Positions 35,501 through 47,882 of a stretch of DNA of 64,000 bases are shown piece by piece. The position numbers and the translations under genes were made by a program. The notes beneath the pieces are model-generated. The model was not told the DNA's origin, searched no databases, and saw only the letters and a list, made by a program, of their open reading frames with translations. Positions within the stretch are counted from its first letter, which is position 1. Each line of letters opens with the position of its first letter. Source of the DNA: Juglans regia (taxonomy: Eukaryota > Streptophyta > Magnoliopsida > Fagales > Juglandaceae); assembly GCF_001411555.2 (NCBI RefSeq), contig NC_049901.1, forward strand, positions 12,534,681-12,598,680, given 5' to 3'.

Positions 35501-35921
35501 CCATCTCGTAACAATTTCCCAACTTGAACGGCAGATATGATGGGTGGATGCATCCTCACTTTTGAACCTGAGAATCGAAATTCACTTTCTTTTGGGGGCC
35601 TAAATATCACTTCCTTTTTAAAACAGTCTATGCTGGCGTGGTAGCAAGCCAGCCAATCCATACCCAAGATTACATCAAACCCAAACATGTTAAACACTAT
35701 CAAATCTGCTGGCATCAATCTTCCCTCAATCAATAAAGGACACCCTGGTAGGAACTTGTCACAGACTACCGAATTTCCTGTTGGGGTCGCAACCACCAAC
35801 TTGGACTTTAACTCTTCAGTTTCTAAGGTGCAAAATCGAGCATAGGTCATGGAAACAAACGAATGTGTCGCTCCCGAATCAAATAGTACAGTGGCATTTT
35901 TAGAAAACAAAGAAATAGTAC
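32524..35921 (-). CDS. Retrotransposon Pol, copy 2
   Basis: Same frame and domains as the Pol at 25016-28413, 7508 bases away, with all protease, RT, RNase H and integrase catalytic residues intact and the chromodomain at the end. It keeps the conserved Pro of the NKYPLPRID motif (base 35127), which copy 1 has lost. It is therefore the likelier of the two to be active. An ATG at 35943 lies in the intron-like spacer; entry by splicing at 35921 is more plausible. Confidence 0.95.
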
Positions 35922-36018
35922 CTGTGGTCATAATCAACATCATTCATGAACTAAAATTTTTAAGTCTTAATCGTAATCCACAAATCAATATCTTAAAAAC
36001 ATAACCAAGAAGTCATAC
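35922..36018 (-). other. Putative 97-nt intron between gag and pol, copy 2
   Basis: Identical by eye to 28414-28510, with the same GT and AG ends and the same gag stop inside. Confidence 0.7.
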
Positions 36019-37093
36019 CCGTGATCACATCATTCCTATCCTCCGCCTCTCCAGGTGTCAGAGCAAAAACCCTTGCAGGTGCAGTAGTATGCTGCATGTT
36101 GCCTCGCGCTGTCCCTTCTGTTCTAGGTGGTGGTGGGGGCCTGCTGTTATCCAATCGTAGAGGGCAGTCCCTGAGATAATGGCCCGATCTGCCACAACGG
36201 TAGCATAGTCCCGCTTCCTTCCTGCATACTCCAGTATGCACTCGGTTGCAAGTTCTACATTGATACGCTTGATGGGTGCCCTGAACCATTCTTTTTCCTG
36301 AGCTACTACCTTCATTTCTCTTTTTCCACGCTCCTTGGTCCATACCAAAATGAGGCCCCGAAGAAATAGTCCTCTTCTTCTGATCGTGCAATGCAGCGCT
36401 CCTTTGAAGGCTTCGCTCAAAAACTGTGGCCTTATCTACCAATTCTGAGAAATTTCGAATCTGGAAGCCCACTACTCGCTCATAAAGTTTTTCATTCAGC
36501 CCTTGTTCGAATTTACGCGCTTTCTTTTCTTCGTCAGGAATCAGATACGCAGCAAAACGAGATAATTCAATGAATCTAGCTGCATATTGGTGCACCGTCA
36601 TGGATCCCTGCACCAGAGTGGCAAATTCCATTGCCTTGTCCTCTCGAGCCGAGCTTGGAAAAAATCGCTCAAGAAAAATCTGCTTAAAATGTGGCCAACT
36701 GACTATTTCTGTTCCCCCTGCTTCTCGGATAGTTCTTTCTGAGATCCACCATCTTTTTGCCTCACCGGTCAGTTTGAAAGTTGCATATGCCACCTTTTGT
36801 TCATCTGTGCAGGTTAACACCCGCAATATTTCCTCAATATCTTGCACCCAATCTTCAGCTAAGGTGGGTTCGCCTTTGCCATCAAATGAAGGGGGGTGCA
36901 TCCGATTGAACTGTTCTATGTTACCACCTCCTTCATTAGAGTTGCGTTGGCGACCTACGGGATTTTGCGCGAGATCGTCTATTAACTGATGAGCTGCTGC
37001 TCGTAGTACTTCAGAAGCACTCGGGTTTGCTCCCCTTTCATTCTCGTTCACGTTCAAGTCCGACATACTTCGTTCGCGACGACGAGGTGGCAT
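35993..37093 (-). CDS. Retrotransposon Gag, copy 2
   Basis: Identical protein to the gag at 28485-29585, with both zinc clusters and the gag core. The likely start is the ATG at 37093. Two intact gag-pol units in one array mean either can supply proteins. Confidence 0.93.
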   Translation of the reverse strand: MPPRRRERSMSDLNVNENERGANPSASEVLRAAAHQLIDDLAQNPVGRQRNSNEGGGNIEQFNRMHPPSFDGKGEPTLAEDWVQDIEEILRVLTCTDEQKVAYATFKLTGEAKRWWISERTIREAGGTEIVSWPHFKQIFLERFFPSSAREDKAMEFATLVQGSMTVHQYAARFIELSRFAAYLIPDEEKKARKFEQGLNEKLYERVVGFQIRNFSELVDKATVFERSLQRSAALHDQKKRTISSGPHFGMDQGAWKKRNEGSSSGKRMVQGTHQAYQCRTCNRVHTGVCRKEAGLCYRCGRSGHYLRDCPLRLDNSRPPPPPRTEGTARGNMQHTTAPARVFALTPGEAEDRNDVITGMTSWLCF

Positions 37094-37408
37094 CCTGTAA
37101 TAAAGAGAAAAGAAGTACGCGCAACAGTAGTAATGATTAAACTCCAAAGTCTAAAACTTTAACGCCATCAAATCTATTTAATAAAAGTCTCCAAAATCAA
37201 ACCAAACCACAAACAACATGAATTCCACTCATAGACCTACAAAATCCTACACATCAAAGTCATTCCTAAAGTTCGTAAAATTTAAGACCTCGAATACCTA
37301 TGATATTCTTCCTCATAACCCACTCCACCATCACATCCAATCTGAAAATGATTTCTTAAAGCCTATCTATACTCCATGATCTTACGCTCTATAGTCTGCA
37401 GAACCTCA

Positions 37409-37426
37409 AACCTGGCTCTGATACCA
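37409..37426 (-). other. Primer binding site, copy 2
   Basis: TGGTATCAGAGCCAGGTT on the - strand, two bases from LTR 3. Confidence 0.9.
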
Positions 37427-37428
37427 AC

Positions 37429-39994
37429 TGTAACGCCCCGTACCCGAGGGTCCGGAGAGTTAACTCATGTCACTAACAAACCTGTCTCTTCCAGCACTTA
37501 AAACTCCAAGGACTTCATGTTTAGCACACAATTCATATTTTTCCAAATAGCCATAACAAAACTCCATAAGTTATCATTACAAAACATAAACCAAAAGGGG
37601 TCCACAATCTCCCAATAACCTCAAAAATATAACAATACACCTTTAGGTATCAATAGGTTCAAACAACGTAAAGTACTTCAAATGCTCAAGTTAAATCCAT
37701 CTACTAACAATGGTACTCTAGAGTACCCAATCCTTCCATCCATATCTAGCCAGCTTCAATTCTATTCCCGACCCCCAGCTGGGAAATCAATATCATCTGA
37801 AAATATATGAAGATAAGGGGGGTGAGTTATCAACAACTCAGTAAGCAGAGAACATATACTAGCATGTAAACATGAGCCTTTTCAGAAAGTTCAATATGCC
37901 GAAATAAAACATTTTATTTTTATATGCAGATCTCAGAAAACGTGTTATCAGAAAATCAGAGCGACTTTTCAAACATTTCATACTCATGTCAACAATTCAT
38001 ATTTGAGGATCTATTTCATATTCAAAAACGCTTTGGCATAACATAACTGAACATCTCAATCTTATCATGTCATATCATATACCATGTTTAACCCCCGTGG
38101 TAGGGTTGTGCTATCCCCGGTGGCCAAACCAGGCAGTATCATGTAGTGAACTTCCCCTTTTTCAATCTCGGAGCCCCGAGTGTGCACACAGGAAAGAACA
38201 CGTAAAAAGACCACTTTGTTTCCAAAGTGGGTGCACTCATATCATATCATGGTGGTACCAACCATATCACGTGAACAGTATCATCATATCAGAACCATAT
38301 TCAGAACAGATAAGTATGCCAAAGTTTTATCATATCCATATCATATCAAAACACGTGCGAAACATATTCATATCATTTCTATTTGATCAAAAACAGATCC
38401 ATATCATTTCATATCACATGCATAAAAATTTCATTGATATCATATTCGCTCTTCTGTATATTTCAGAAACATGTCAAATATTGCTCATGTCTACACAATG
38501 CATGTCAGAAAATATTTTCTCCTTTTCGTTCAGATTTCATGAGTGATGCAAATAAACGACCGAGGTTGAATTTTTCTCAAGTTTTCATTTCATCACAAAA
38601 TATGTAAAGTTTTCAAGAAGTCAACCTCAGTCTCGATAGTTCGTATAAAACCTAGCATAGGAACCCCGCTTACCTGGACTTCTTAGCTTTTCGAAATATT
38701 TCCTCAGAAATGCCGAACTAAGAAAATTTATTCGTCACCTACAAGATAATCACGTAAATTTCCATAAGTCTCCAATTAATCTCGTATTTTGATATTCAAG
38801 CCTACCGCTTCTAAAATAGTCCATTTTTAATTCCTCAAACTCAAAATTCTCATTATTCTCAACATACCAGCATCACTTTCTAAACTCATCAATATCCGAC
38901 TTCGACTAAACATTTTATTTTATTCTATAATTTTACAATACAAAGTAACATAACTATAATAAATTCATGCATCTACGCCTAAATAAAACACACTTTACAA
39001 TCCACGTATCATACTCATGATTTCAAATCCGAATTACATAACCTAACTTAATTAAGCTAACACCCCAACACTACTTTGGAGGCGCACTAAGAGAACAGAA
39101 AATAAAATAAAATAAAATAAAACAAAACGTTATTATTTCCTACTATTAATTTAATATGATTTTACATATACATCCGTATATATATATATATATCTACATA
39201 TATTTACACCAGAAAATCCGTATATATATATGTACAAATATATATATATATATATTTACACCAGAAGAAAACAAATAAATTTTCGTATACATTCATGCAT
39301 ATATATATATATGTAAGTACACGAGAAACAGAAAACTCACTTCACACAGTGCGGCGGAAGCACTTACGGAGGGTGGGGATATACACGGCGGCGTGGAGTG
39401 GCTCCTAGCGTGGGATGAGGCAGCGTGAGGCGGACCTGGGTGGAGGAATGACCTCGCCGGTGGTTTCTGTGGAGGCGCAGCACGGAGGAGTGCACAATGG
39501 AGGGTGATCACCGCGGCTTAGACAATGCTCTGTTTTTTGACAACAAAAACAGAGTGTTTCGGAGCTTGAAACCGGGGCTACGTGCGTTGGATGGCAGCAC
39601 CGTGAGACTGAGGTGGCGTGCGGTTGGGGTGATGGACTCCGAACGACCTAGATACCGGCGTGGTTTCGCTTGGTGTGGTGGAGTTGCTGCACGGAAGTGG
39701 CTCTGCAGGTGGCCATCTATTGTTGCAGACCGAGGCTTCAGTTTGGTGTTTTGCAGAGAAACCGTGGTCTTCTGTGAAGAGGGAACCGAGCGGCACTTAG
39801 TCTAGGGTTGTAGTTGCTTCATATATATATATAGATCAAAATAGAAAGTGGATCAAACCTAAATAAAAGGGAAGAAAAACATGCACAAAAATGGAAACGA
39901 AAAACGTGAACCGTGCGATGCGTGGCGTGAACCCGTGAAATGATTTCTGAAAACGTGAACCGCGTGCATGGGTCTAGCAATGCTGGGTCTTACA
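37429..39994 (-). repeat. LTR 3 (5' LTR of the array)
   Basis: 2566 bases, same termini. Private C at 37776 against T in LTR 1 and LTR 2. Ends directly at the right TAAAG. Confidence 0.95.
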
Positions 39995-41781
39995 TAAAGT
40001 ATTCCTCTTGCTATGTCGCGAGCAATTCCCTTTCTTTCTTCCCAACAAGTCTGTTTTTCTGGTGTGAAGAGTATATCTGCGAGTGACCCATTGCTCATGT
40101 ACTCGTATACCAAAAGCCTATGAGTTCCGTCATGACAGTACCCGAGTAGACGGACAAGATTTCTGTGATGCGTTCTCCCGATCACTTTCATCTCAGTCTG
40201 GAACTCTCTTTCCCCTTCAGCCAACACTTTCTCTAGCTTCTTCACTGCCACAATCTTTTGGCCATTCAATATTGCCCCTTTGTAAACTGTGCCAAATGAT
40301 CCTCTTCCAACCTCTTCCCTAAAACCATCGGTCGCTTTCTCGAGTTCTGGATAAGTAAATGATCGCGGAGCAACATCGTCCCCCACCTCAGCATTTCCAT
40401 TAACCGGGAGCTTTCTATACCAGAAATGATTTTTATAGAACACAATTCCAGAAATTACCAGCATCATACCTCCAAAAGTAAGAAAGACAGCACTGATAAT
40501 TAGCATTTCCAGTCTATGGCCTTCCTGGTTGGGTTTTGGCATATCAGCGGGTGTCGATTTCCCTACCTTGATGAAAGCTATGTTTGAATCAGTCAACTGC
40601 CTTCTCCCGTATCTCAATGGGAGCCTTTGTTTTCTGCACCTGCTGTCCTTGAATAGCGCAGCTTCACAGTTACAGTCCTCTAAGCAAGCTTGTTTGCAAT
40701 CTTCTTTGAGTGGAAATGACAAAACAGAATACGAAATATCTTCCCATACGGTATTAGCCAGCTCGCGCATGGTGTATGTATTGTATTCATTCTTACTATT
40801 GCAATCTGCAGCATTGAAACTTTTCTCACAGCCTGCAGTCCGATTCCCCGGGTGTACCATTTCAAACCCAGGAAGACATACACATCTAGCTTCTGTATCA
40901 TTCGAAACACAATAACCGTTTAGTCCACAGAGACCCTTGGGATCACACAAATCACCGGAAGATGACCATACAACTGACCAGTTTCCATTCTGTTTCAACT
41001 CATACGAGTACAGTCGGAATATCCCATCTGCATCAATTCTCATAAGATAAATAGTATCCTTTGTAGGATATCCTCCATCGGTTACATTCCTAATGTTAGC
41101 ACCAGTAGCGTTGAGCAAGTAGAGATGGCCATCAGGACTAAAGTTTAGCGTTACGTTATCTCCACTTCCAAATGTGCCAGATCCCCAGTAAGCATATCCA
41201 GCGGTGTCTGGAGTGTCCACCGGATATTGAACAAGGTGTCCATCATGTTGCATCTTAAGACGAAAGATACCCGTTGAGTGATCAGTTGCTGATACACTAG
41301 AAAACAGCTCCGTACCTGCTAAGAGACGTTGACCGGGTAAAAGGGAATCAGTCGGATGCTCAAAACTCTGCCACTGTATTTCTTGATCGGAATTATAGAG
41401 CACAAAATTTCCTGTATCAAGCATGGCAGCTGAAGTAGACCCAAGAGAATCAGCTATGATGATTTGCGTTTGCTCTGGTGTCGATTGCAGGACAAGCGTG
41501 CCATCCCTTGAAAAACTCAAGGTAGCACTGCTGGAGACTGGAGGTACGTCACGGTTTGCAGTCCAGACAACAGTTTTTTGAGGAATTCCAGCAAGAAAAA
41601 TACCAACAGCGTAGCCATTGCCTTGCTTATAAAATCCAAAAGCATAGAGACCAGAACGTGACAACCATGTAGAGTTGATTCCGGGTGTTAGATAAGAGCC
41701 TCGGCTTACATTGGACTCCATTTGTTGAGCTGAAGAAGTAAAAAATGTAGAGAGAAGGAGAAACAGAACGACAGAATCCAT
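39859..41781 (-). pseudogene. LecRK 5' part: lectin/PAN ectodomain, TM, kinase N-lobe; runs into LTR
   Basis: A 640-codon frame, of which the first 596 are receptor: signal peptide 1-19, B-lectin about 28-145, EGF-like about 279-301, PAN about 325-408, transmembrane helix about 425-448 (LIISAVFLTFGGMMLVISGI), kinase N-lobe with GRGSFG at 492-497 and Lys514 in VAVKK. It breaks after ARGILY, right before the catalytic loop, where the retrotransposon array enters. The remaining 44 residues come from the LTR and stop at 39859. LecRK3/RLK1-type receptors act at the plasma membrane in defence and stress signalling. This allele can at best make a kinase-dead receptor. No other stop or frameshift was seen, so disruption is recent. 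It faces TSK head to head across about 6.5 kb. Confidence 0.93.
39995..39999. repeat. 5-bp target site duplication, right
   Basis: TAAAG right after the CA of LTR 3, matching 22404-22408. Confidence 0.95.
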
Positions 41782-42821
41782 AAGGAGACAATCAGCTCAC
41801 TCTTTGTGACGTCTCTGTTCTTTCCTGTTTTGTTTCATTAGAGAATAATTGTTTTTCGAGTGAAGTCGAAAGTATTTAAAGTTTACAAACAGTTGTTTCC
41901 TCTAATTTCAACGTCGACTATTCCGAGTCCTACCGAGACAAGTTATAACTATCTTGCGGACTACGCGTACGCAGGACCGTTGACGGATTCAAAATCAGAC
42001 ATTATATCCCTAACCCGGAGGACAGGATTAAAGTGCTTGGCATGATCAGAGAGAGGTTCACCACCAAATGAGAAATTAACACTAATCATACTCGCACGTT
42101 TATTTAAAATTTAGATCCTTAATTATTTTCCTAAGGATTTTAAATAAATAGACTAATTAAGTACAGGAGATAATGGTGGACATGATCTAAGGAATTGAAA
42201 GCTACTGTCCAACCAAGAAATTAATACATGAAAACTGCAGTTTTTGATTATTCAATATATTTGGTATGCCATCGCCCGTCCCGGGGGTTGGGACTGCAAT
42301 GCACGGTCATATTAAATTCGTAGGAAGACCCAAACGTTGATCTGTCAATATTCAAATTTGAATGCAAATAAATAGACCCAATGCTAAATAAATACTCATG
42401 TCATTAGATCAAGAAAATACTCTTGACATGTTAGTCAAAGTCTTCTGTGTAATGGAGGTCAACAATCCTTAATTGAGAGCCACGTACAATGATCAACTAA
42501 TCCTAGTTACGTGTAAAAACTCTAACTAAACATATTTTTTATTTTTATTTTCCTTATCAAATATATGATGTATAGATAATGAGTAAAAAAATTCCTTTAA
42601 TTTAACAAGAATAAATCAAATAAAAAATCAGATATAGTGTGTAGTATAAAAATGATGAGTTGAAGAGCCCTTATTTCGTGATTGTCAATAATGGGATTGG
42701 ATTTCTACTCGTAAGGAAAGAATGTTCAATGTTGGATACCTTTCACGTGGTTGTATTTTTTGTTGAAAATGGAATGGTTTCAAATTCTCAAAATACATTA
42801 CTGACGGCGGACCCTCCCCTT
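41782..42821. other. LecRK promoter-side spacer, segment B
   Basis: Matches 3925-5591 except for the MITE-bearing stretch found only in A. A conserved ATCGCCCGTCCCGGGGG block is at about 42269. No gene is seen. Confidence 0.6.
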
Positions 42822-43645
42822 TAAGACTATAAATGAATCAGTCTGTTCGATAGCTCGCTCGATACTCTCTCTATTAAACTTGAATCGAATTCGACTCGTG
42901 AAAACAAAAAAATTCGCTTATGAAAACATATATCTACTCGATTAATAAATGATACATACTAGACTCAACTCGGCTAAGACTCGTTAAGGTCCGCTTATTT
43001 ACGTTTGAATCAACCCATTAGCTCAACTCAATTAAAATTCATTTATATATTGATAAATATACACACATGCCTATGTATAGATACATATATATGTATTAGT
43101 TAATAATATAAGTATAACACTTTTATAATTAAATATATGATATGTAACTTAATTACTTATGTCTATATATTGAATATGTTTCATAGCTATATTTTATAGA
43201 TTGTACAATAGTTAATCAGTAAGATTTAATAATTTCATATATTAGCATGTGTAAACCATATATATGAAATAGATATATGCTATCAATATTATATCTATGT
43301 ATTAATAATTTATGTAAGCATATAATATATTGTTATTATGGATAAATATCAACTAGTTACATATTAATTATTTATAAATTTTTAAAATCTTATAATTCAA
43401 TAGAGGTTCTACTTGTTAGTTATACAAATTCAATATTTGATTTTTTATTTATCTAATTTATTAATCATTAAATCTTATTAAAAAAATAACTCGAGCTCGA
43501 CTTGACTCAAGTTCGAGTTGGAAATTTAGCTTATCGAGCCAAGTTCGAATAAAGACTAAATGAAAATCTCGAGCTTGAGCTCAAGTTTTTTTAGTCGAGT
43601 CAAGCTCGACAAGCCAAAGACTAACTCGGCTCAATTACAGTCCTA
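42822..43645. mobile_element. Non-autonomous hAT-like element, copy B
   Basis: Same termini and eroded 8-bp flanks (CTCCCCTT / CTCCTGTT) as 5592-6417, so inherited by duplication and not inserted independently. Confidence 0.7.
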
Positions 43646-44097
43646 CTCCTGTTTTTTACTCAATTGACTCGAGAAATGATTGATTTCCTACTGAGCACAA
43701 CCAGTCATTGTTTTATTTTTCTAGATAAAAAAGGGTAGAGGAAATAATACATAAATCCACAAACAACACTAGTACCCCGAGGTACTCAACTACTATCATA
43801 AGTTAATCTTGCACACGTACTCTATTACTAATCCTCATCTGAACCATCAAGTCATCTGAAATATTGTGAAGATAAAATGGGTGAGTTATCAATAGCTCAG
43901 TAAATAGAGAACATATACTAGTATGTAAACATGAGCATTTATAGAGTTCAAAATGTGGAACAAAACATGTTACAAAATATCAGAGCGAAATTTTCAGAAA
44001 AATATTCTTATTCCAAAAATCTTTTGACATATCATAAACTAAGACATCATCTTTATATACTATCAGAGCATCACATCGGGATAAAGACCATGTTCAA

Positions 44098-44350
44098 CCT
44101 CTGTAGTAAGGTTATAAACCATCATTATACCTGTGATGGGATCGTATGCCACTATTATACCTATAGTTAGGTCGTACACCATGTTTAACCCTCGTGGTAG
44201 GGTCATAAACCACCATTATACTCGTGGTGGGGTCGTATGCCACTATTATATCTGTGGTATGACCGTATACTACTATTATACTCGTGGTAGGGCTGTATAC
44301 TACTATTATACTTGTGGCAGGGTTGTATACCACTATTATACTCGTGGCGG
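44098..44350. repeat. About 30-bp minisatellite, copy B
   Basis: Units on CACTATTATACTCGTGGTAG and related variants. Fewer units and a different variant order from the array at 6893-7190, so it has changed since the duplication. Confidence 0.8.
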
Positions 44351-45637
44351 GGCCTTAACGAAAACAAAACAGAAACAACATCAGAACCAGATTATAATCA
44401 AATACAGCATTAGAAATTCATCCCAAGGTTTTCAGATAACATATTGTATCAAAAAATAGTACTAAATAGTTTTAGATCATTTCACATATTCAAAATAACA
44501 GAATCAAAGCATCTTCATTTAATCAAAGCAAAACTTTTTAGATTTCATATTTGCTCTTTTTCACAGTTCAAAAATAAAATGATAAAATAAGCTCATGTCT
44601 ACACCAGTCATGACAGAAAATACTTTTTCTTTATACATATTTCATGAATATGCAGAATTCATATTTGAGGTTGTTTTCAGGTTTCTTTTCAAAGCAAGCA
44701 TACATGTTTTCAAAATCAATCTCATTTCATTTCTTTTATGCAAAATCAAGTATAGAAACCCTGTTTACCTTACTCTTACCATGTATAAGTCATGCCTTGG
44801 GTCCGACCTCTAATAGTTTCACAACCAAAAACATTTACCAATCAATTATCAATCCAAACAAGCATGCCACTAGTTTATTTAGTAAACCTCAAACCAACAA
44901 ATAATTTAGTCCCGAGCATCCACTCAACTCGCAATAGTTCAACTACAACCAACCCAACATGATCAACTCAATAACACTCATAGAATAAACCTTGTCAGCC
45001 ACATATCTCAACCCAAACCACCATGATCATCAACCCAATTGATCTAGCAAACCACAATCAGCTCAACAATCTATCACTCAACTTCAATAGTATCTTATAG
45101 AATCTCAACATCCAAACGTCAAATCAACAGTTAATAATCAAAATTGGAACAACCAACAAAATAAACACGTACCCCGGACAACCACATAATATCATTCATT
45201 AGAAATTCCAGCAACCAAAATTCATTAATATAGCCCACATAACAATGTCAACAACGAGCATAAAATTTTGAATATCTTACCTAAGTTTGTGTGTGTGGCT
45301 CGTGAAAATTAAAAAGCAGAAACAACACTATTTGGGGCATTAGTGATGACCTATGATATATAAATAGTGACGTTAAAATTACACTTAAGCTCCAATAATG
45401 TACGACTGTGGCTAATCTTGAGGCAAGGCCTTACTTACGTCAGTGAGGAAATTTTTGCATTTCGAGACAATGGTGATTACACTGCGGTGGAAGAGGAAAA
45501 TAATTTGTGCAAAGTTTCTAGGAGTGTTAAACCAGTGAGAGTGTATAGAGTGAGAATAAATACTATAAAAAACTACCTAAAGATCGAAGAGGCTCACCAT
45601 TGTAGGATAAAAAAAGTAGCAACAAAGACCCTCAAAT

Positions 45638-45907
45638 AAATTTCAAAGATATAAAATTGAAATAAACCTATAGCTATCAGTGAAGAGATGAACATAGAGA
45701 GAGAGATGAACATAGAGATAAAATCCAAAGAGATAAAATTGAAATAAACCAATAGCTATCGGTAAAGAGATGAACATAGAGATAAAATTTCAAAGAGATA
45801 AAATTGAAATAAACCTATAGCTATCGGTAAAGAGATGAACATAGAGATAAAATTTCAAAGAGATAAAATTGAAATAAACCTATAGCTATCAGTGAAGAGA
45901 TGAACAT

Positions 45908-45936
<29 letters not shown>
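45638..45936. repeat. Tandem repeat of about 67 bp plus (GA)n
   Basis: Four successive imperfect copies of a unit containing AAAATTGAAATAAACC, TAGCTATCGGTAAAGAGATG and AACATAGAGATAAAAT, followed by (GA)n at about 45908-45936. Segment A has a single unit at about 8513-8575. Confidence 0.85.
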
Positions 45937-45939
<3 letters not shown>

Positions 45940-46345
45940 CTAAAACTTAAATAGAGGGAGTGAACAAAGAGTGGGCTTATTGGTGTCGATGAGAGGCCAC
46001 CTACGGCGGCACCTTTATGGTGGTGACACACAATGTGTAGAAGGGGTGGGATGCTCTGCAAGTGCGAGATTTGTGAGGATGGAGTACGAAACTGCAAAGA
46101 GAAAGAGAATAGGTAATAGAGAGAGAGATTTGAGTGGTGGGAGAAAAGAAGAGAAGGAAAATCAAAACTGCATAGTGGGGAAGATGGAAAGCGGGGTTGA
46201 GTGATTTTCGGGATGAAGAAAACTGAAAAAGGGAACTTACCTAAACGACATTATTTGTGGTCTCTATGGTTAGGGTCTTCGTGGGCCTGGGCCTGCATTG
46301 TAGGCTTGGGCCTTAGGCTCGAGCGTTAGGCTCGAGTATTACAGA

Positions 46346-47334
46346 ATTAGTCCAATTTGATTTGGTTTGGGCGGAATCGAAACTGATTGAAAATCGGCTC
46401 AATCATGATTTTCACGATTCAAAAATCAAATTGGACCGAATCGAGCCAAAAATTATGTATAATTTATTTTTTATATTATATAAAATATATATTATATGCT
46501 ATACATATTATACATATTATAAAATTAATATGACATAAAATCTTAGTTTTATTATTTATGCTTCTTTAATGTAACATATATTAGTTTTATTAATATGACA
46601 TAAATATTAATATTAAGTTATGAATATGTTATTATTTATCTTTATATATTAAGTTATATGCTTACATATATATATATATATAATATGTTATAAGTATAAG
46701 AGTACACTTTTGATATATATATATATATATTAAGGATAAAGACATTTTTATAAGTAAATTTTTTCACCTTTTTTGTGGTTATATACATGTTATTTTTGAA
46801 AACAATGTTTTAGACTCTATCTTATTTATGGTAAAAATAATTTCTCATTTGGGTTAGAAAAACCAACTAGCCTAACAAAAAAGTCAAAAACTAAATTACA
46901 CTTCTAAAACTAAATCGACTCGAAACTAAAAAAATCGAAGGTTCTGATTTTCTAGTGAATTGGTCTGTATCAATTCGCAAAATTCTAAAATTGATGTATA
47001 TTGATTTGATTCTAAAATATGTCTAAAATTGAATTGAACCGAACCGATTATATCCATAATCCTAATCAAATAGTGGAGTCTATCTCTCAGCAATTATTTT
47101 CTCTACATGCTTTATTTTTTCTTTAAAGGCACGCGACATGTTTACATTAATAAGCTAGCAGTATATATGAGTAGAGATCTGGTATATATGGATTTCAACA
47201 AACACCTAATTACAACTAATACAACACAAAAATAATAAAATATTGGTTTTGATACCGTCCTTGTCCTGCTTGTGAACTGTGAATCCACATTTGCAACCCG
47301 TGAGGGTTTGGCGGTGTTCCAAAAACCTTCTCGT
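46346..47334. other. AT-rich TE remnant and spacer, segment B
   Basis: Counterpart of 8991-10040, with (TA)n at about 46668-46683 and 46713-46730. No gene is seen. Confidence 0.5.
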
Positions 47335-47535
47335 TTGATTATATAGTTTAGATGAGATGAAATGAGATATTTTATTAAAAGTTAAATAAAATATTATCAT
47401 AATATAAATTTTTAATATTATTTTTATTTTAAAATTTAAAAAAATTAAATTATTTATTATATTTGGTATCGAAGTTTATAAAAATTATAATAATAAGATA
47501 ATATGAGATTATTTGATTTTGTATAACTAAACCAA
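47335..47535. mobile_element. Tourist-like MITE
   Basis: GTTTGATTATATAGTTTAGA at the left, ACTAAACCAACCC at the right, ATGAGATATTTTATTAAAAG inside. Shared with 10045-10248. Confidence 0.6.
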
Positions 47536-47540
47536 CCCTT

Positions 47541-47882
47541 AAGGCTTGTTTGAGAAGTGAGATGAGATGATAATTTTATGAATAATAAATATAATTTATG
47601 AATAGTAATGAGAAGGTTTAAGTTGAATATTTTTTGAGTTTTGGGAAATGAGAGAAAAAAAAATTGAATAAAAAATATTATTAAAATTAAAATATTGTTA
47701 TAATATAATTTGATAATATTATTTTTATTTAAGAATTTAAAAAAATTAAATTATTTTTTATTTTTCGTTTGATAGTTTAGTAAAGTTGTAATGATTAGTT
47801 TGAAAATTTTGTATTTGAATTATATTTGAAAATAAAATGAGTTGAAAATTTTGGGATAAGATCTATTTCCAAACAAATCTTA
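47541..47882. mobile_element. Tourist-like MITE, second family
   Basis: GGCTTGTTTGAGAAGTGAG at the left and CTATTTCCAAACAAATC at the right, with TTTGAGTTTTGGGAAATG inside. Shared with 10252-10560. Confidence 0.6.

Larger units (their letters stand above)
22409..39994 (-). mobile_element. Ty3/Gypsy (Tekay-type chromovirus) three-LTR tandem array
   Basis: Order is LTR (22409-24976), internal (24977-29920), LTR (29921-32484), internal (32485-37428), LTR (37429-39994). Each LTR runs TG...CA and the element reads on the - strand. A single 5-bp duplication, TAAAG, flanks the whole array (22404-22408, 39995-39999). Each internal region has a tRNA-Met-type primer site next to its upstream LTR, a G-rich polypurine tract next to its downstream LTR, and full gag and pol. 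LTRs differ from each other by only one or two base changes plus (TA)n length by my reading, so the insertion is young. The integrase C-terminus has a chromodomain, placing it among chromoviruses. Confidence 0.95.
43745..46345. mobile_element. Diverged LTR-like remnant, segment B
   Basis: Counterpart of 6520-8990, with the same ordered matches to the Gypsy LTR (GGGTGAGTTATCAA, AGAGAACATATACTAG, CCCTGTTTACCT). It contains the minisatellite and an extra tandem expansion at about 45638-45910. Confidence 0.6.
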
